NCBI GenBank assembly: GCA_946415315.1
Contig: CAMKRZ010000008.1
Span: 1 to 64,000, forward strand
DNA: 64,000 nt
DNA from: an uncultured Lachnoclostridium sp.
GTDB lineage: Bacteria; Bacillota; Clostridia; Lachnospirales; Lachnospiraceae
Direction of reading: 5' to 3'
How positions within the stretch are numbered: position 1 is the first letter of the stretch; the number at the start of each line of letters is the position of its first letter. The position numbers and the translations under genes were made by a program. Positions 34,792 through 43,947 of this stretch are shown here, piece by piece. The notes under the pieces were generated by a model. The model ran no database searches. It saw only the letters and a list, made by a program, of their open reading frames with translations, and had not been told where the DNA came from.

Positions 34792-35625
34792 CTATCGTTT
34801 ACTGTAATCGTACATCTTGGAATAGTATGCCTGGCGGAACGAATAGCTCTTATACTTTTCCTTCACGTATTGTATATAATTTGCTTTCGAATCGCACTGT
34901 TTCCATATGTATCGCTCGTCCGAACGACCTTCCACAGTGTACGTTTCATATGTGTCCCCGTACTTTGCCTTCGCTGCGGAAAATGTGTTATCCGGAACTT
35001 TCGCGGAATCAACATTGTAACAATAATATACCTCAATCAGCAGCTGATTCTGCAGCACGCACTGGAATTCGTTCTCACCGGTGCGAATCGTGCAACTCTG
35101 CATAGAATGATCGTCTTCCGATTCTGCCAGCGGAGTTACCGCAGAACTGCCGAACAGTTTCTTCAGCTCATCATAGGTCTTTCCGAACAGGCTTGTATCC
35201 ATCTGAAAGAAACCGGTTTTGGAATCCACGCGGAGATACGATGATCCCTTTTTGAAGACACCGCACAGATAGAGCACCAATCCCAGTACCAGCGCTGCCA
35301 GCAGGCATATGCCTGCCACAAGCAATCGCTTCTTTCCGCGCTTCGTCTTTCCCCGATACCGAACGGTTTTCTTTCCGTCAACCGGATCGGCATCTCCAGA
35401 TTCCGGATTATCCGCCCCGTTTTCCTCATTGCTTCTCGTAAAATGTCTCGCGTACGAAGCAACCTGCTTCGAGTGAGTTACGGAACCATCCGTCGCATCA
35501 TCAGCCTCATCCTTATCTGTATGACGGCCGGGAAACATCCTGACTGTTCCCATTCTGGATCCGCATATCGGGCATATCTCAATCCGATCATCTTCAATTT
35601 CATTATCGCAAAATGGGCAAATCAT
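34792..35625 (-). CDS. Kinase-less zinc-ribbon membrane protein
   Basis: 277 residues. The N-terminal zinc ribbon (CPFC, CPIC, then GTVRM) is nearly the same as in the kinases, but no kinase domain follows. An acidic linker, a basic KRGKKR stop, one membrane helix (about 105-127) and an outer domain of 140 residues come next. The outer domain includes SLFGKTYDELKKLFG, which loosely recalls BamE/SmpA-type folds; this is tentative. It may form complexes with the kinases through the shared N-terminus. Confidence 0.75.
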   Translation of the reverse strand: MICPFCDNEIEDDRIEICPICGSRMGTVRMFPGRHTDKDEADDATDGSVTHSKQVASYARHFTRSNEENGADNPESGDADPVDGKKTVRYRGKTKRGKKRLLVAGICLLAALVLGLVLYLCGVFKKGSSYLRVDSKTGFFQMDTSLFGKTYDELKKLFGSSAVTPLAESEDDHSMQSCTIRTGENEFQCVLQNQLLIEVYYCYNVDSAKVPDNTFSAAKAKYGDTYETYTVEGRSDERYIWKQCDSKANYIQYVKEKYKSYSFRQAYYSKMYDYSKR

Positions 35626-35684
35626 AGTTGTTTCCTTTCACTTATCTCAGAATACGGCTCATAATCTCATGAAAAAAGTCAGTT

Positions 35685-37766
35685 CTAATCCTTTGTAAGT
35701 AGATCATCTGTAATCAATACCGCCGTTTTACCGTATTGAACATTAATAGTCAAAACTTCCACACCATCCACATCAAATTCAACTACTCTGTCCCGGGTAT
35801 TAGTGAATACATACTCTCCCACAACCTTGACCCCATCGATTAAAAACGTAACATATGATGAACCGTCAAAAGCTGTTCTCGGATTAATTACACAAGAAAA
35901 ATGTTTATATTCTCCATCCAGCATATAGCTAACTTTTTTCCCCGTAGGAATCACTATTGCTTTTTCGTGTTTTCTTCCAGCTGCGTCTATTGCAATCACC
36001 GGAGAAGTTACATACCCTTCCGACTTCAGATCGCTTAAGTTCATATTTGAACTGTTTCTATCCTTGGCAGTTAGATGGTATAGTAATATAATCATCCCGA
36101 TCAAAAATGCTGCCCCGATTACGATCCAAATCCGTTTTCGCGGAAGTCTCTTTCTTATTGTTGTAACAATACCTGACGCCGCGATTGCCTGTTTCAAGCT
36201 TCTCATCCGTTTACGCAAGGCATTTACTTTAGACTTTGTCTCATGCTCTGTTTCTGACTGTGTTTCCTGCTTCGCTTCTGGCTGTGCTTCCGGCTCCGCT
36301 TTCGGGTTTATTTCCTGCTTTATGTCATTTGGGGTTTCCCCTTTTATTTTCTTCTTTGTTTCTTTCCTCTTCTCTCGGCTCTTTTTTACCGCTTTTTCCT
36401 CATTATCATCAATTCCCCGCAACGCTTCTAACATTTCACGCGCTGTTCCGTACCGGTCTTCCCTCTTGAACGCGCAAGCTTTCAAGATAACCCGTGCTGC
36501 TTCGGCAGACGCTTCACATGGCTTTGGAAAAGGATCTCCTGATACTCTCCGCTTCCACGCCTTCTCGCGCTCACTCGGAGAAGTCGATGATTTCTGTGTA
36601 TCAACGAACGGAAGTCGCTTGTTATTCAGAAACCGGTACAGCATCACACCAAGCGAATAAATATCAACACGCGAGTCGTATTCCTCTCCTTTGAATACCT
36701 CCGGTGCCATATAATTCGGAGATCCTTTGTACGACGCTACGACTGTGTGTTCAAGCTTACGCGCCACGCCGAAGTCGCCCAGTTTGAAATCGCCGAATTC
36801 ATTGACAAAAATGTTCTCCGGCTTGACATCGCGATGAATAATTTTTTTCTTCTCGCAAACCTCAAGTGCCTCACAGATGTCGCAACCGAGCCTGATTACC
36901 TCCTGCTCCGTCATTTTCCGGTCTCCGAGGTACATGTTCAGCGGAGTCAGCAATTCCATTCGAATGTTGATATCCCACCCCTGTCGGTCTGTTCTCTCAA
37001 TGATCCTGTAGTCCTCGATTCCTACAACATTCTTCGCACTTTTCAACGATTGAAGGATTCGGATTTCATCCGCAAAATCCTTCACAATATTATAAAAATA
37101 TGTTCTCGTTCCTTCGTCGTCATATCCTTCTGCACGAACGGATTCCCACTCCGCCTCGTTTGCAGGAATTGAAATCACCTTGATTGCGGAGTATGTCCGG
37201 ATATCGAAATCTTCACGCACTGCACGGTATACCGTTCCATAGGATCCTCGTCCGATTGGCTTCTTCTCAAGTTTCCACTCTGACCAAACAGAATCTATGA
37301 ACTCAGGTAACTCATCTACCACCGCTTCATCGAGATTCACCTCGATGTTTTCTGCTGTATTCTCTGAATTTGTCTCACTGTTTTGATCTACAACCGCAGG
37401 GTTTGTCTCAAAGGTTCTCACCGTATCAGCAAAGTTCGTACTCTCTTTGTAGGAAGTTACCGTTTCCGATCCTTCTTCTACGACAGACGCTTCATTCAGG
37501 AGTTCTTCTGCCGGAACTACGGCTTCCGAAGAAACTTCTTCCGACATCTTGTTCGCTTCTTCGTGTGCTTTTATGTCTTCCGTCCCTTTTACATGCCCAT
37601 CTGTTTCGTGACCGTTTGATTCCGCTTTTTCGCAACCATCTTCCTTCTCATTGCTTTTCGGAAAATTACGAATAAGCCGAACCGTCCCCATCACAGACCC
37701 GCAAACAGGGCATATTTCGGTGCTATCATCCGGGATTTCGTTTTCACAAAAAGGGCATAATTTCAT
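35685..37766 (-). CDS. Zinc-ribbon Ser/Thr kinase with NPCBM-like ectodomain
   Basis: 693 residues: zinc ribbon 4-23 with GTVRL; an unusually long acidic linker 35-155; a kinase 165-450 with GRGSYG, HRD about 311 and DFG about 331, complete; a Lys/Glu-rich repeat segment; a membrane helix near 545-567; and an outer domain of about 125 residues. That domain (VSYMLDGEYKHFSCVI, SSYVTFLIDGVKV, VVEFDVDGVEVLTI) fits the strand pattern of NPCBM carbohydrate-binding domains. It may therefore sense a surface glycan. Confidence 0.85.
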   Translation of the reverse strand: MKLCPFCENEIPDDSTEICPVCGSVMGTVRLIRNFPKSNEKEDGCEKAESNGHETDGHVKGTEDIKAHEEANKMSEEVSSEAVVPAEELLNEASVVEEGSETVTSYKESTNFADTVRTFETNPAVVDQNSETNSENTAENIEVNLDEAVVDELPEFIDSVWSEWKLEKKPIGRGSYGTVYRAVREDFDIRTYSAIKVISIPANEAEWESVRAEGYDDEGTRTYFYNIVKDFADEIRILQSLKSAKNVVGIEDYRIIERTDRQGWDINIRMELLTPLNMYLGDRKMTEQEVIRLGCDICEALEVCEKKKIIHRDVKPENIFVNEFGDFKLGDFGVARKLEHTVVASYKGSPNYMAPEVFKGEEYDSRVDIYSLGVMLYRFLNNKRLPFVDTQKSSTSPSEREKAWKRRVSGDPFPKPCEASAEAARVILKACAFKREDRYGTAREMLEALRGIDDNEEKAVKKSREKRKETKKKIKGETPNDIKQEINPKAEPEAQPEAKQETQSETEHETKSKVNALRKRMRSLKQAIAASGIVTTIRKRLPRKRIWIVIGAAFLIGMIILLYHLTAKDRNSSNMNLSDLKSEGYVTSPVIAIDAAGRKHEKAIVIPTGKKVSYMLDGEYKHFSCVINPRTAFDGSSYVTFLIDGVKVVGEYVFTNTRDRVVEFDVDGVEVLTINVQYGKTAVLITDDLLTKD

Positions 37767-37785
37767 GCGAGTTCTCCTGAAATAT

Positions 37786-39030
37786 TTACATTCGTTCCGT
37801 TTCCGTTATGTCGGGATCAAGGTCTGTTTTAGTCATTGTCTGTTTCGGCCAAAAGATGCATAACAGAACACAAACCATGACATCCGACAGAATAAAGAAA
37901 AGTAGCGGGGCAGATAATACTACACATAACAAAGCACATATCGCAGCAGCTATTATCCCTCCGAAAATGAGCATTATTTTCTTGTAGAACTCCCACCTTC
38001 TGGTTTTCTCAATTTCTTTCTTATACTCGTTTGCGTCAGTTTTCTGATTTTTTACTTGTTCCAGAGTTGTCGCCGCAATGTGCATTCCTGCTATCAACGC
38101 TTCACGCATCTCCCCGGCCGTCTCATAACGGTCTTCCGGCATAAACGCACACGCTTTCAATACAGCCTGCGCGACTTCTTCTGATGCGTCGCAAGGTTTC
38201 GGGAACGGTTTTCCGTGCATTCGTAACTTCCAAGAATTCTCACGATCACTCGGAGTCAACAATTCCTTATACGGATCCAAAAAAGGAAGTCGGTTATTGT
38301 TCAGGAATCGATACAACATCACGCCAAGGGAGTAGATATCCACGCGGGCATCGTATGCCTCACCATTATAGACTTCCGGTGCCATATAATTCGGTGACCC
38401 CTTATATGACGCAACTATGGTATGTTCGAGTTTACGAGCCACACCGAAATCACCCAGTTTGAAATCACCAAACTCATTAAGGAAAATGTTCTCCGGTTTG
38501 ATATCTCGATGGATGATTTTTTTCTTCTCGCATACTTCCAACGCTTCGCAGATATCGCAGCCAAGTTTTACAATCTCTTTCTCCGTCATGTTGTGGTCAC
38601 AGAGATAGCTGTTCAGCGGAGTCAACAATTCCATTCGGATATAAATGTCCCAGCCGATCCGGTCAGTCCGTTCAACGATCTTGTAATCCTCAATACCGAC
38701 AACATTTTTCGCACTTTTCAAAGACTGCAGGATACGGATCTCTCCGACAAAATCCTGCACGATGTTCTCAAAATACGAACGTGTCCTTTCTTCGGTAAAT
38801 CCTTCCGCGCGTATGGAATCCAATTCCGTCTCGTTTGCAGGGATTGAGATTACTTTAATTGCGGAATATGTCTTGATCCCAAAATCCTCTCGCACGGCGC
38901 GATAAACCGTCCCATATGAACCACGTCCGATTGGCTTCTTCTCAAGTTTCCATTCCGGCCAAACGGAATCGCGCAGTTCCGAAACATCAGCGTCAGTTTT
39001 TTCAGTCGATTTTGAAGAATTCTCAGACAT
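37786..39030 (-). CDS. Ser/Thr kinase cut off from its zinc ribbon by an in-frame stop
   Basis: 414 residues from the first ATG after a stop codon. Kinase about 30-315 with GRGSYG, HRD 174-176 and DFG 194-196, all intact. Two membrane helices at the end (about 352-395: LIFGGIIAAAICALLCVVL and LLFFILSDVMVCVLLCIFW) and no ectodomain. The upstream ORF at 39067-39255 is in the same frame and codes for the missing zinc ribbon; only one TAA separates them. The internal ATG lacks a good ribosome-binding site. It is a recent nonsense mutant or a truly split protein. Confidence 0.75.
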   Translation of the reverse strand: MSENSSKSTEKTDADVSELRDSVWPEWKLEKKPIGRGSYGTVYRAVREDFGIKTYSAIKVISIPANETELDSIRAEGFTEERTRSYFENIVQDFVGEIRILQSLKSAKNVVGIEDYKIVERTDRIGWDIYIRMELLTPLNSYLCDHNMTEKEIVKLGCDICEALEVCEKKKIIHRDIKPENIFLNEFGDFKLGDFGVARKLEHTIVASYKGSPNYMAPEVYNGEAYDARVDIYSLGVMLYRFLNNNRLPFLDPYKELLTPSDRENSWKLRMHGKPFPKPCDASEEVAQAVLKACAFMPEDRYETAGEMREALIAGMHIAATTLEQVKNQKTDANEYKKEIEKTRRWEFYKKIMLIFGGIIAAAICALLCVVLSAPLLFFILSDVMVCVLLCIFWPKQTMTKTDLDPDITETERM

Positions 39031-39066
39031 TAAACTATCCGAGTCAGAAGCCTCAACCTTTTTGCT

Positions 39067-39255
39067 TTACGAACCAGAATCACAAGCTATTAAAACGTCC
39101 GAATCAGAAGTTGTGTTTTCAATTGTTTTCTCATTATCACAGGAACCTTTTTTCGATTCATAAACCAAGCGAACTGTACCCATCTGATCTCCGCAAAAAG
39201 GGCATACGGAAACGTCTTCATTGTTACTTTCCCTACCGCAACTCGGACATATCAT
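39067..39255 (-). pseudogene. Detached zinc-ribbon N-terminus of the adjacent kinase
   Basis: 62 residues: CPSC and CPFC ligands, the GTVRL sequence seen in the sister kinases, then an acidic linker that stops at TAA (39067-39069). GGGAGGTG precedes the ATG, so this part is still translatable. The frame continues without further stops into the kinase ORF, and in the sister genes the two parts are one protein. Confidence 0.7.
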
Positions 39256-39451
39256 AAAGGCACCTCCCCGCTATAAATCTTTCAAGAGAAAACCGCAAAC
39301 CAACATCTAAATTTGCGCAAAAAAACTTCACCCAACAGAATCGTGTACTAATAACACAAATGCACAATCAAAAATTTTTTGGTTTCCGACAAATCATAAT
39401 TCTCCGGGGATTACTGAATTACTTCCCACGAAACAAATTCACAAGAGTTCT
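39256..39451 (-). other. AT-rich gap between two kinase genes
   Basis: The largest non-coding gap inside the supercluster (196 bases). It is AT-rich with several A- and T-runs. No hairpin terminator and no convincing promoter pair was found on either strand; a weak internal promoter cannot be excluded. Confidence 0.4.
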
Positions 39452-41230
39452 TTACTTTATAGTCATTGTTACTGTGTTTGAAACCACCTTGTTCCCGTGA
39501 GCATCCTTCACAACGCAGCGCCACTTATATGAGCTTCGCTCAGTCCGTATCTTTGTTTCCAGCACTGATGTTGTTGCACTTGGCGCTTCGACATTAATCC
39601 ATGCACTTTCTCCCGGTTTTTGGTATTGCCACTGATAAGTAAACGGACCTTCACCATCAACTTTAATTGTAAAAGTTACCTCTGTATATTTCGGACCTGA
39701 AACACTCTTGGGCTGTTGTGTAATAACCAACGACTTCGCTGTCGGTGTCGGTGTGTTCGTCGGTGTCGGTGTGTTCGTCGGTGTCGGTGTGTTCGTCGGC
39801 GTCGGCGTGTTCGGTGCTTTCGTCGGCGCATTCGTCGGCGCATTCGTCGGCGTCGGTTTCGGTGTGTTCGTCGGTTTTGGCGTGTTCGTTGGCATCGGCG
39901 TGTTCGTCGGCATCGGCGTGTTCGTCGGCTTATGAGCCGGCGTATCCGTCGGTACCGGCGTGCTTGTCGCCTTTGTTTCCGAATTGGAATCGCTATCTTC
40001 CGATGACTTTCCGAACAATATGATGCACACAACTATCGCTGCGATTAACAGCGCAATTCCTGCCAGGATCAGCCACAGTTTTTTCCTGCTCTTCCCTTCC
40101 TTAAGCGGTGCGGGAGGTGTTGCAACAACACCGGCTGCAACTTTGTTATTGCTCGCAAGAAGCGCCGCGCGCATCTCACTTGCCGTCGCATAACGGTCTT
40201 CCCGTTTAAATGCGCATGCTTTCAACACTGCCTGTGCGACGCCGTCCGAAGCATTGCACGGCTTCGGGAACGGTTCTCCCTGCATTCTCAACTTCCAGGA
40301 ATTTTCCCGATCGCTTGGCGTCAAAATTGCCTTATATGGATCCAGGAAAGGCAGGCGGTTATTATTCAGGAAGCGATACAGCATAACACCGAGGGAATAG
40401 ATGTCCACACGGGCATCGTATGCCTCACCGTTGAAGACTTCCGGCGCCATATAGTTCGGTGACCCCTTATATGACGCTGCCACGGTATGTTCGAGTTTAC
40501 GAGCCACACCGAAGTCCCCCAACTTGAAATCGCCGAACTCATTGATGAAAATGTTCTCCGGTTTGATGTCCCTGTGAATAATGTTCTTCTTCTCGCAGAC
40601 TTCCAACGCTTCGCAGATATCGCAGCCAAGTTTGACAGTCTCCGCCTCCGTCATTTTGCGATCGCAAAGATAGGTATTCAGCGGGGTAAGGAGTTCCATT
40701 CGGATATAGATGTCCCAACCGATCCGGTCGGTTCGTTCGACAATCTTGTAATCCTCAATCCCGACAATGTTCTTCGCACTTTTCAGGGTTTGCAGGATAC
40801 GGATCTCTCCTGCGAAATCCTGCACGATGTTCTCAAAATACGAGCGCGTGCCTTCTTCACTGAGTCCTTCCGCACGAACAGAATCCAGTTCTGTTTCATT
40901 AGCAGGGATTGAGATCACCTTGATTGCGGAAAATGTCCTGATCCCGAAATCCTCTCGCACCGCACGATAAACCGTTCCATACGAACCACGTCCGATCGGC
41001 TTCCTCTCCAATTTCCACTCCGGCCAGACGGAATCCAACAATTCCGGAGACAGGGAAACCGGATCTGCAGTCGTAGAATGAGCGGAAGTATCATTCAATA
41101 ACTTCTCCACGTTATCTGCTCCTTGAAATGATTCGGACAACATCCGTACAGTTCCCAGGGAATAGCCGCAAAACGGGCAGTTCACTGAGCGCTCATCACT
41201 GATTTCTTTTCCGCAATTCGTACATTTCAT
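39452..41230 (-). CDS. Zinc-ribbon Ser/Thr kinase with Ig-like ectodomain
   Basis: 592 residues: zinc ribbon 3-22 (CTNC, CPFC, GTVRM); kinase 74-357 with GRGSYG (80-85), HRD 219-221 and DFG 239-241; a membrane helix 383-406; a TPTNTP linker about 420-500; and one Ig-like domain. The Ig domain ([20 protein letters not shown]) is almost the same as the one ending the lipoprotein at 27369, at DNA level too. It is the first intact kinase of the transcript, just after a PP2C gene. Confidence 0.88.
   Translation of the reverse strand: MKCTNCGKEISDERSVNCPFCGYSLGTVRMLSESFQGADNVEKLLNDTSAHSTTADPVSLSPELLDSVWPEWKLERKPIGRGSYGTVYRAVREDFGIRTFSAIKVISIPANETELDSVRAEGLSEEGTRSYFENIVQDFAGEIRILQTLKSAKNIVGIEDYKIVERTDRIGWDIYIRMELLTPLNTYLCDRKMTEAETVKLGCDICEALEVCEKKNIIHRDIKPENIFINEFGDFKLGDFGVARKLEHTVAASYKGSPNYMAPEVFNGEAYDARVDIYSLGVMLYRFLNNNRLPFLDPYKAILTPSDRENSWKLRMQGEPFPKPCNASDGVAQAVLKACAFKREDRYATASEMRAALLASNNKVAAGVVATPPAPLKEGKSRKKLWLILAGIALLIAAIVVCIILFGKSSEDSDSNSETKATSTPVPTDTPAHKPTNTPMPTNTPMPTNTPKPTNTPKPTPTNAPTNAPTKAPNTPTPTNTPTPTNTPTPTNTPTPTAKSLVITQQPKSVSGPKYTEVTFTIKVDGEGPFTYQWQYQKPGESAWINVEAPSATTSVLETKIRTERSSYKWRCVVKDAHGNKVVSNTVTMTIK
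39736..39970 (-). repeat. TPTNTP linker minisatellite in Ig kinase gene
   Basis: About a dozen 18-base units coding for TPTPTN/TNTPMP-type hexapeptides; identical in-phase copies occur near 39740-39800. Confidence 0.8.
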
Positions 41231-41275
41231 CGTTGATACCTCCTCAACACTCTATCAAAACACTTTCATCCCTCA

Positions 41276-42040
41276 TCAGAAGAACAGGAATCTCGGTTTA
41301 TCCTTCTTTATCTCCAGCAAAATCAATGTGGTATTGTCCCTGCCTCCCTTGGCAAGCGCCTGTTTCAACATTTTCCGAGACGCCTTCTTCACGCTTTTCT
41401 CGACTGCGATCGCCTGAATCTCCGGTTCGCTCAGCATGTCAGTGACTCCGTCTGAACAGATCAGATAGCGCTCTCCGACCTTACAGCGAAGCTTTACTAT
41501 GTACGGCTCTATCACAAATTCTTCTTTGGGAATTCCGAGGCATTGTGACAGCGGCGGCTTCCGTCCATGCGCACAGGGCGCGACATGATCCTTGGAAATC
41601 TGTTCAATGGACTGTCCGCTTATTCGGAAAATTCTGCTGTCGCCCAGGTTGCATACATACAGCCGGTCCCCCTGAAACGCTAACATCGCAACCGTTGTTC
41701 CCGTGGACTGGAGTTGCTCCTTCTTCGCAAAATCGCAGATTTCCTCATTAGCCGCAATGCAGAAATCATACAACTGGGTCTTCAGATTTCCCTTCCACTC
41801 CGTATGCGATGCACGTTTGGCAGCAAGAAACGATGACTCCTCGCCGCGCTGCTCTCCGCCAAGACCATCAAAAACCCCGAACACGCTGCACTTCCTTGCG
41901 GAAACTTCGCCCGTCAAAGGATACACCTTCGTGTCCTTTCCGTTATAGCGATACATACGCTCACAGGTGTAATTGTCCTGATTCATTTTCCGTATTCTGC
42001 CGACATGACAGACACATGCATAAGCTATCTTTGTTCCCAT
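41276..42040 (-). CDS. PP2C-type Ser/Thr protein phosphatase (first copy)
   Basis: 254 residues with all core PP2C motifs: KMNQDNY, FGVFDGLGGEQRGE, NLGDSRIFR, CSDGVTDML and GGRDNTTLI. It is the likely opposing enzyme for the cluster's kinases. The C-terminus ends KDKPRFLFF. It is encoded between the 458-residue membrane protein and the first kinase. Confidence 0.93.
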   Translation of the reverse strand: MGTKIAYACVCHVGRIRKMNQDNYTCERMYRYNGKDTKVYPLTGEVSARKCSVFGVFDGLGGEQRGEESSFLAAKRASHTEWKGNLKTQLYDFCIAANEEICDFAKKEQLQSTGTTVAMLAFQGDRLYVCNLGDSRIFRISGQSIEQISKDHVAPCAHGRKPPLSQCLGIPKEEFVIEPYIVKLRCKVGERYLICSDGVTDMLSEPEIQAIAVEKSVKKASRKMLKQALAKGGRDNTTLILLEIKKDKPRFLFF

Positions 42041-42095
42041 CCGTTATCCCCAATACCAATCATATTCTGATCAAAACAACAGTTGAAAACCAGTC

Positions 42096-43472
42096 TTATT
42101 CCACCGACTTCAGCAAGATCACCACATACGAGGTATTGCCCTTTAATCCTTCCGCATAGTCATCTGCTTTTACTGTTTCTCCGTGGATTCTCTTCGATGG
42201 AGAAAATGTGACTTTCTTCACGTTTGAAAAGGACAGCGTTAACTCTGTAGCAGGTACCGAGGAATCGAACGTATTCCTGTAATACTCGGCAGAGACAAGG
42301 ACCCAGACTTTTCCGCCGGAAGCTGTCTCGCAACTGCAGGCATAGTACGTGTAGGTACGTGAAATATTCTGGTAAATGCCGTATTCCGGCACGATTGAAG
42401 TCACGTCAAGATACACCGGTTCCCCTGCCGTCATGCCGATCGCATACTCCACCTCCGGTTTCGGCGTAGGTGTGTTTGTCGCTGTCGGCGCAGTCGTAGG
42501 CGTTGATTTCGTCGAGGACTTTTGGGAATTCCTGCGATCCTTCGAAATAGTAGACAAGACGGAAACAATCACAAAGAAAACCAATACGCCCAATATGGTG
42601 AACAGACAACCTTTTCTGAGCGTTCCGGATTGATTGTTCTGACTGTTCTGAACATTCTGAAAATTCTGAGTGGCCGGTGCTTTCAGTTCCAGCTGAATCC
42701 ACTCGCTTTTCAACTGTGCTCCGACAGTCGGCAGGTCTCCGAACTCAATCATCAGAATCTTTGCCATGTAAGCGGCATTTGCTGCTTGTCCTTTTGCATT
42801 ATGCAGATTGACAACAGCGTTTCTTACCATCGTGCACAATGTCATTCTCGCATTCGTGCGTTTTTCGGTATCTTCGTACGACGTTCTCAAACGGTCGTCA
42901 AAGACCTGTACGATCTTCATGTATTGCCGGAGCCCCGTGAGATCACTCGTAACCAACTGCTCTGTCTGCTCACGGATCACGTTCAGTCCGGCGTTCACTT
43001 CTTCATCTGTCATCCCGTTCAGAAATCCGTCCATGGATGTATTATACATGCTGACAGATTGATATATGTAATCAAATTGTTCCTTCGATCCGGAAGCTTT
43101 TTCGATCTTCTCTGCGATGACCGGATTCGTCTTGCGAATGTGCTCCAGCATGTCCTTATCAGGATATTCGCGATACAGGCGGACAGCCAGTTCAGGATCG
43201 CGAGCAATCCTGTCCCAATAACCGTTTTCGACCAGAAACGCCTTCCAACTCCTGTCATTCTCTCCCTTGCTTACTTTTTGTGCAAACATAGAAAAAAGAA
43301 AAGCAAACACAAGACACCCTACACCGAACAGAACCTCCGCTAATTTATCGTCACTGTTACCGAAAATGCAGTTCACAATAAGTGTAACACCGATTACCAT
43401 CGAAACTGACCCCAACACGCTCAACAACGTCGCTGTACTGGAATTCTTATACACCGTCGTGTTCACTCTCAT
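42096..43472 (-). CDS. Multi-pass membrane protein, first gene of the supercluster
   Basis: 458 residues. Two membrane helices near the N-terminus (about 16-37 and 46-65), a helical soluble region of about 220 residues, a third helix near 290-312, a short Thr-Pro linker (TPTTAPTATNTPTPKP), and an outer domain of about 120 residues with YTYYACSCETASGGKVW. The topology would put the middle region inside and the last domain outside. No family recognised. It was considered as a replacement for EssA/EssB, but nothing in the sequence supports that. Confidence 0.7.
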   Translation of the reverse strand: MRVNTTVYKNSSTATLLSVLGSVSMVIGVTLIVNCIFGNSDDKLAEVLFGVGCLVFAFLFSMFAQKVSKGENDRSWKAFLVENGYWDRIARDPELAVRLYREYPDKDMLEHIRKTNPVIAEKIEKASGSKEQFDYIYQSVSMYNTSMDGFLNGMTDEEVNAGLNVIREQTEQLVTSDLTGLRQYMKIVQVFDDRLRTSYEDTEKRTNARMTLCTMVRNAVVNLHNAKGQAANAAYMAKILMIEFGDLPTVGAQLKSEWIQLELKAPATQNFQNVQNSQNNQSGTLRKGCLFTILGVLVFFVIVSVLSTISKDRRNSQKSSTKSTPTTAPTATNTPTPKPEVEYAIGMTAGEPVYLDVTSIVPEYGIYQNISRTYTYYACSCETASGGKVWVLVSAEYYRNTFDSSVPATELTLSFSNVKKVTFSPSKRIHGETVKADDYAEGLKGNTSYVVILLKSVE

Positions 43473-43589
43473 GATGCCGTTCCCCTCTCGTCTTCTTAAG
43501 CAGGACTATTCAACCGGAAAGTTGCCCTTGTCACGGGTTCAGATGCTGTTCGAATAATGCGATTTTTCACATTTTCTTCACATATCTAA

Positions 43590-43618
43590 ATTTTATCTAA
43601 AACAATTTGCTATGTCAA
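43590..43618 (-). promoter_or_regulatory. Promoter of the T7SS/kinase supercluster
   Basis: On the minus strand a consensus TTGACA (43613-43618), a 17-base spacer and TAAAAT (43590-43595). The leader to the first start codon is about 110 bases. No comparably strong minus-strand promoter was seen down to 14.7 kb. The rest of the 43473-43947 gap is AT-rich and shows no gene. Confidence 0.75.
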
Positions 43619-43947
43619 ACATAATATATCTATACATATACAGTATTCTAAAGGTTATTCCGTTTATTATGTCTTTTTTTGCATTATTGTAATGTTTCTT
43701 GGCAATTCCGTTCTCGTCGGTGCCCGCTTTATACAAATACTTATTCCCTTAATGCTTCATCTGTTGATCTTCTCAAACACATCCTCAACAAATATAAAAG
43801 TTTGCAATTACATTCGTCGATTGTCACCTTTATCTTGCTTTTTTTCTGCTGTGCACATATCATAATAACTGTGTTGTACCGAGATCAATCGGATATCGGA
43901 TTACTTAAACGAAAAATCAAACACGGACGCGATCGGGAGGTAAAACG

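Noticed and set aside
42096..43472. 458-residue membrane protein as EssB or EssA
   Set aside because: It has three membrane helices and no pseudokinase-like region; nothing beyond position suggests equivalence.
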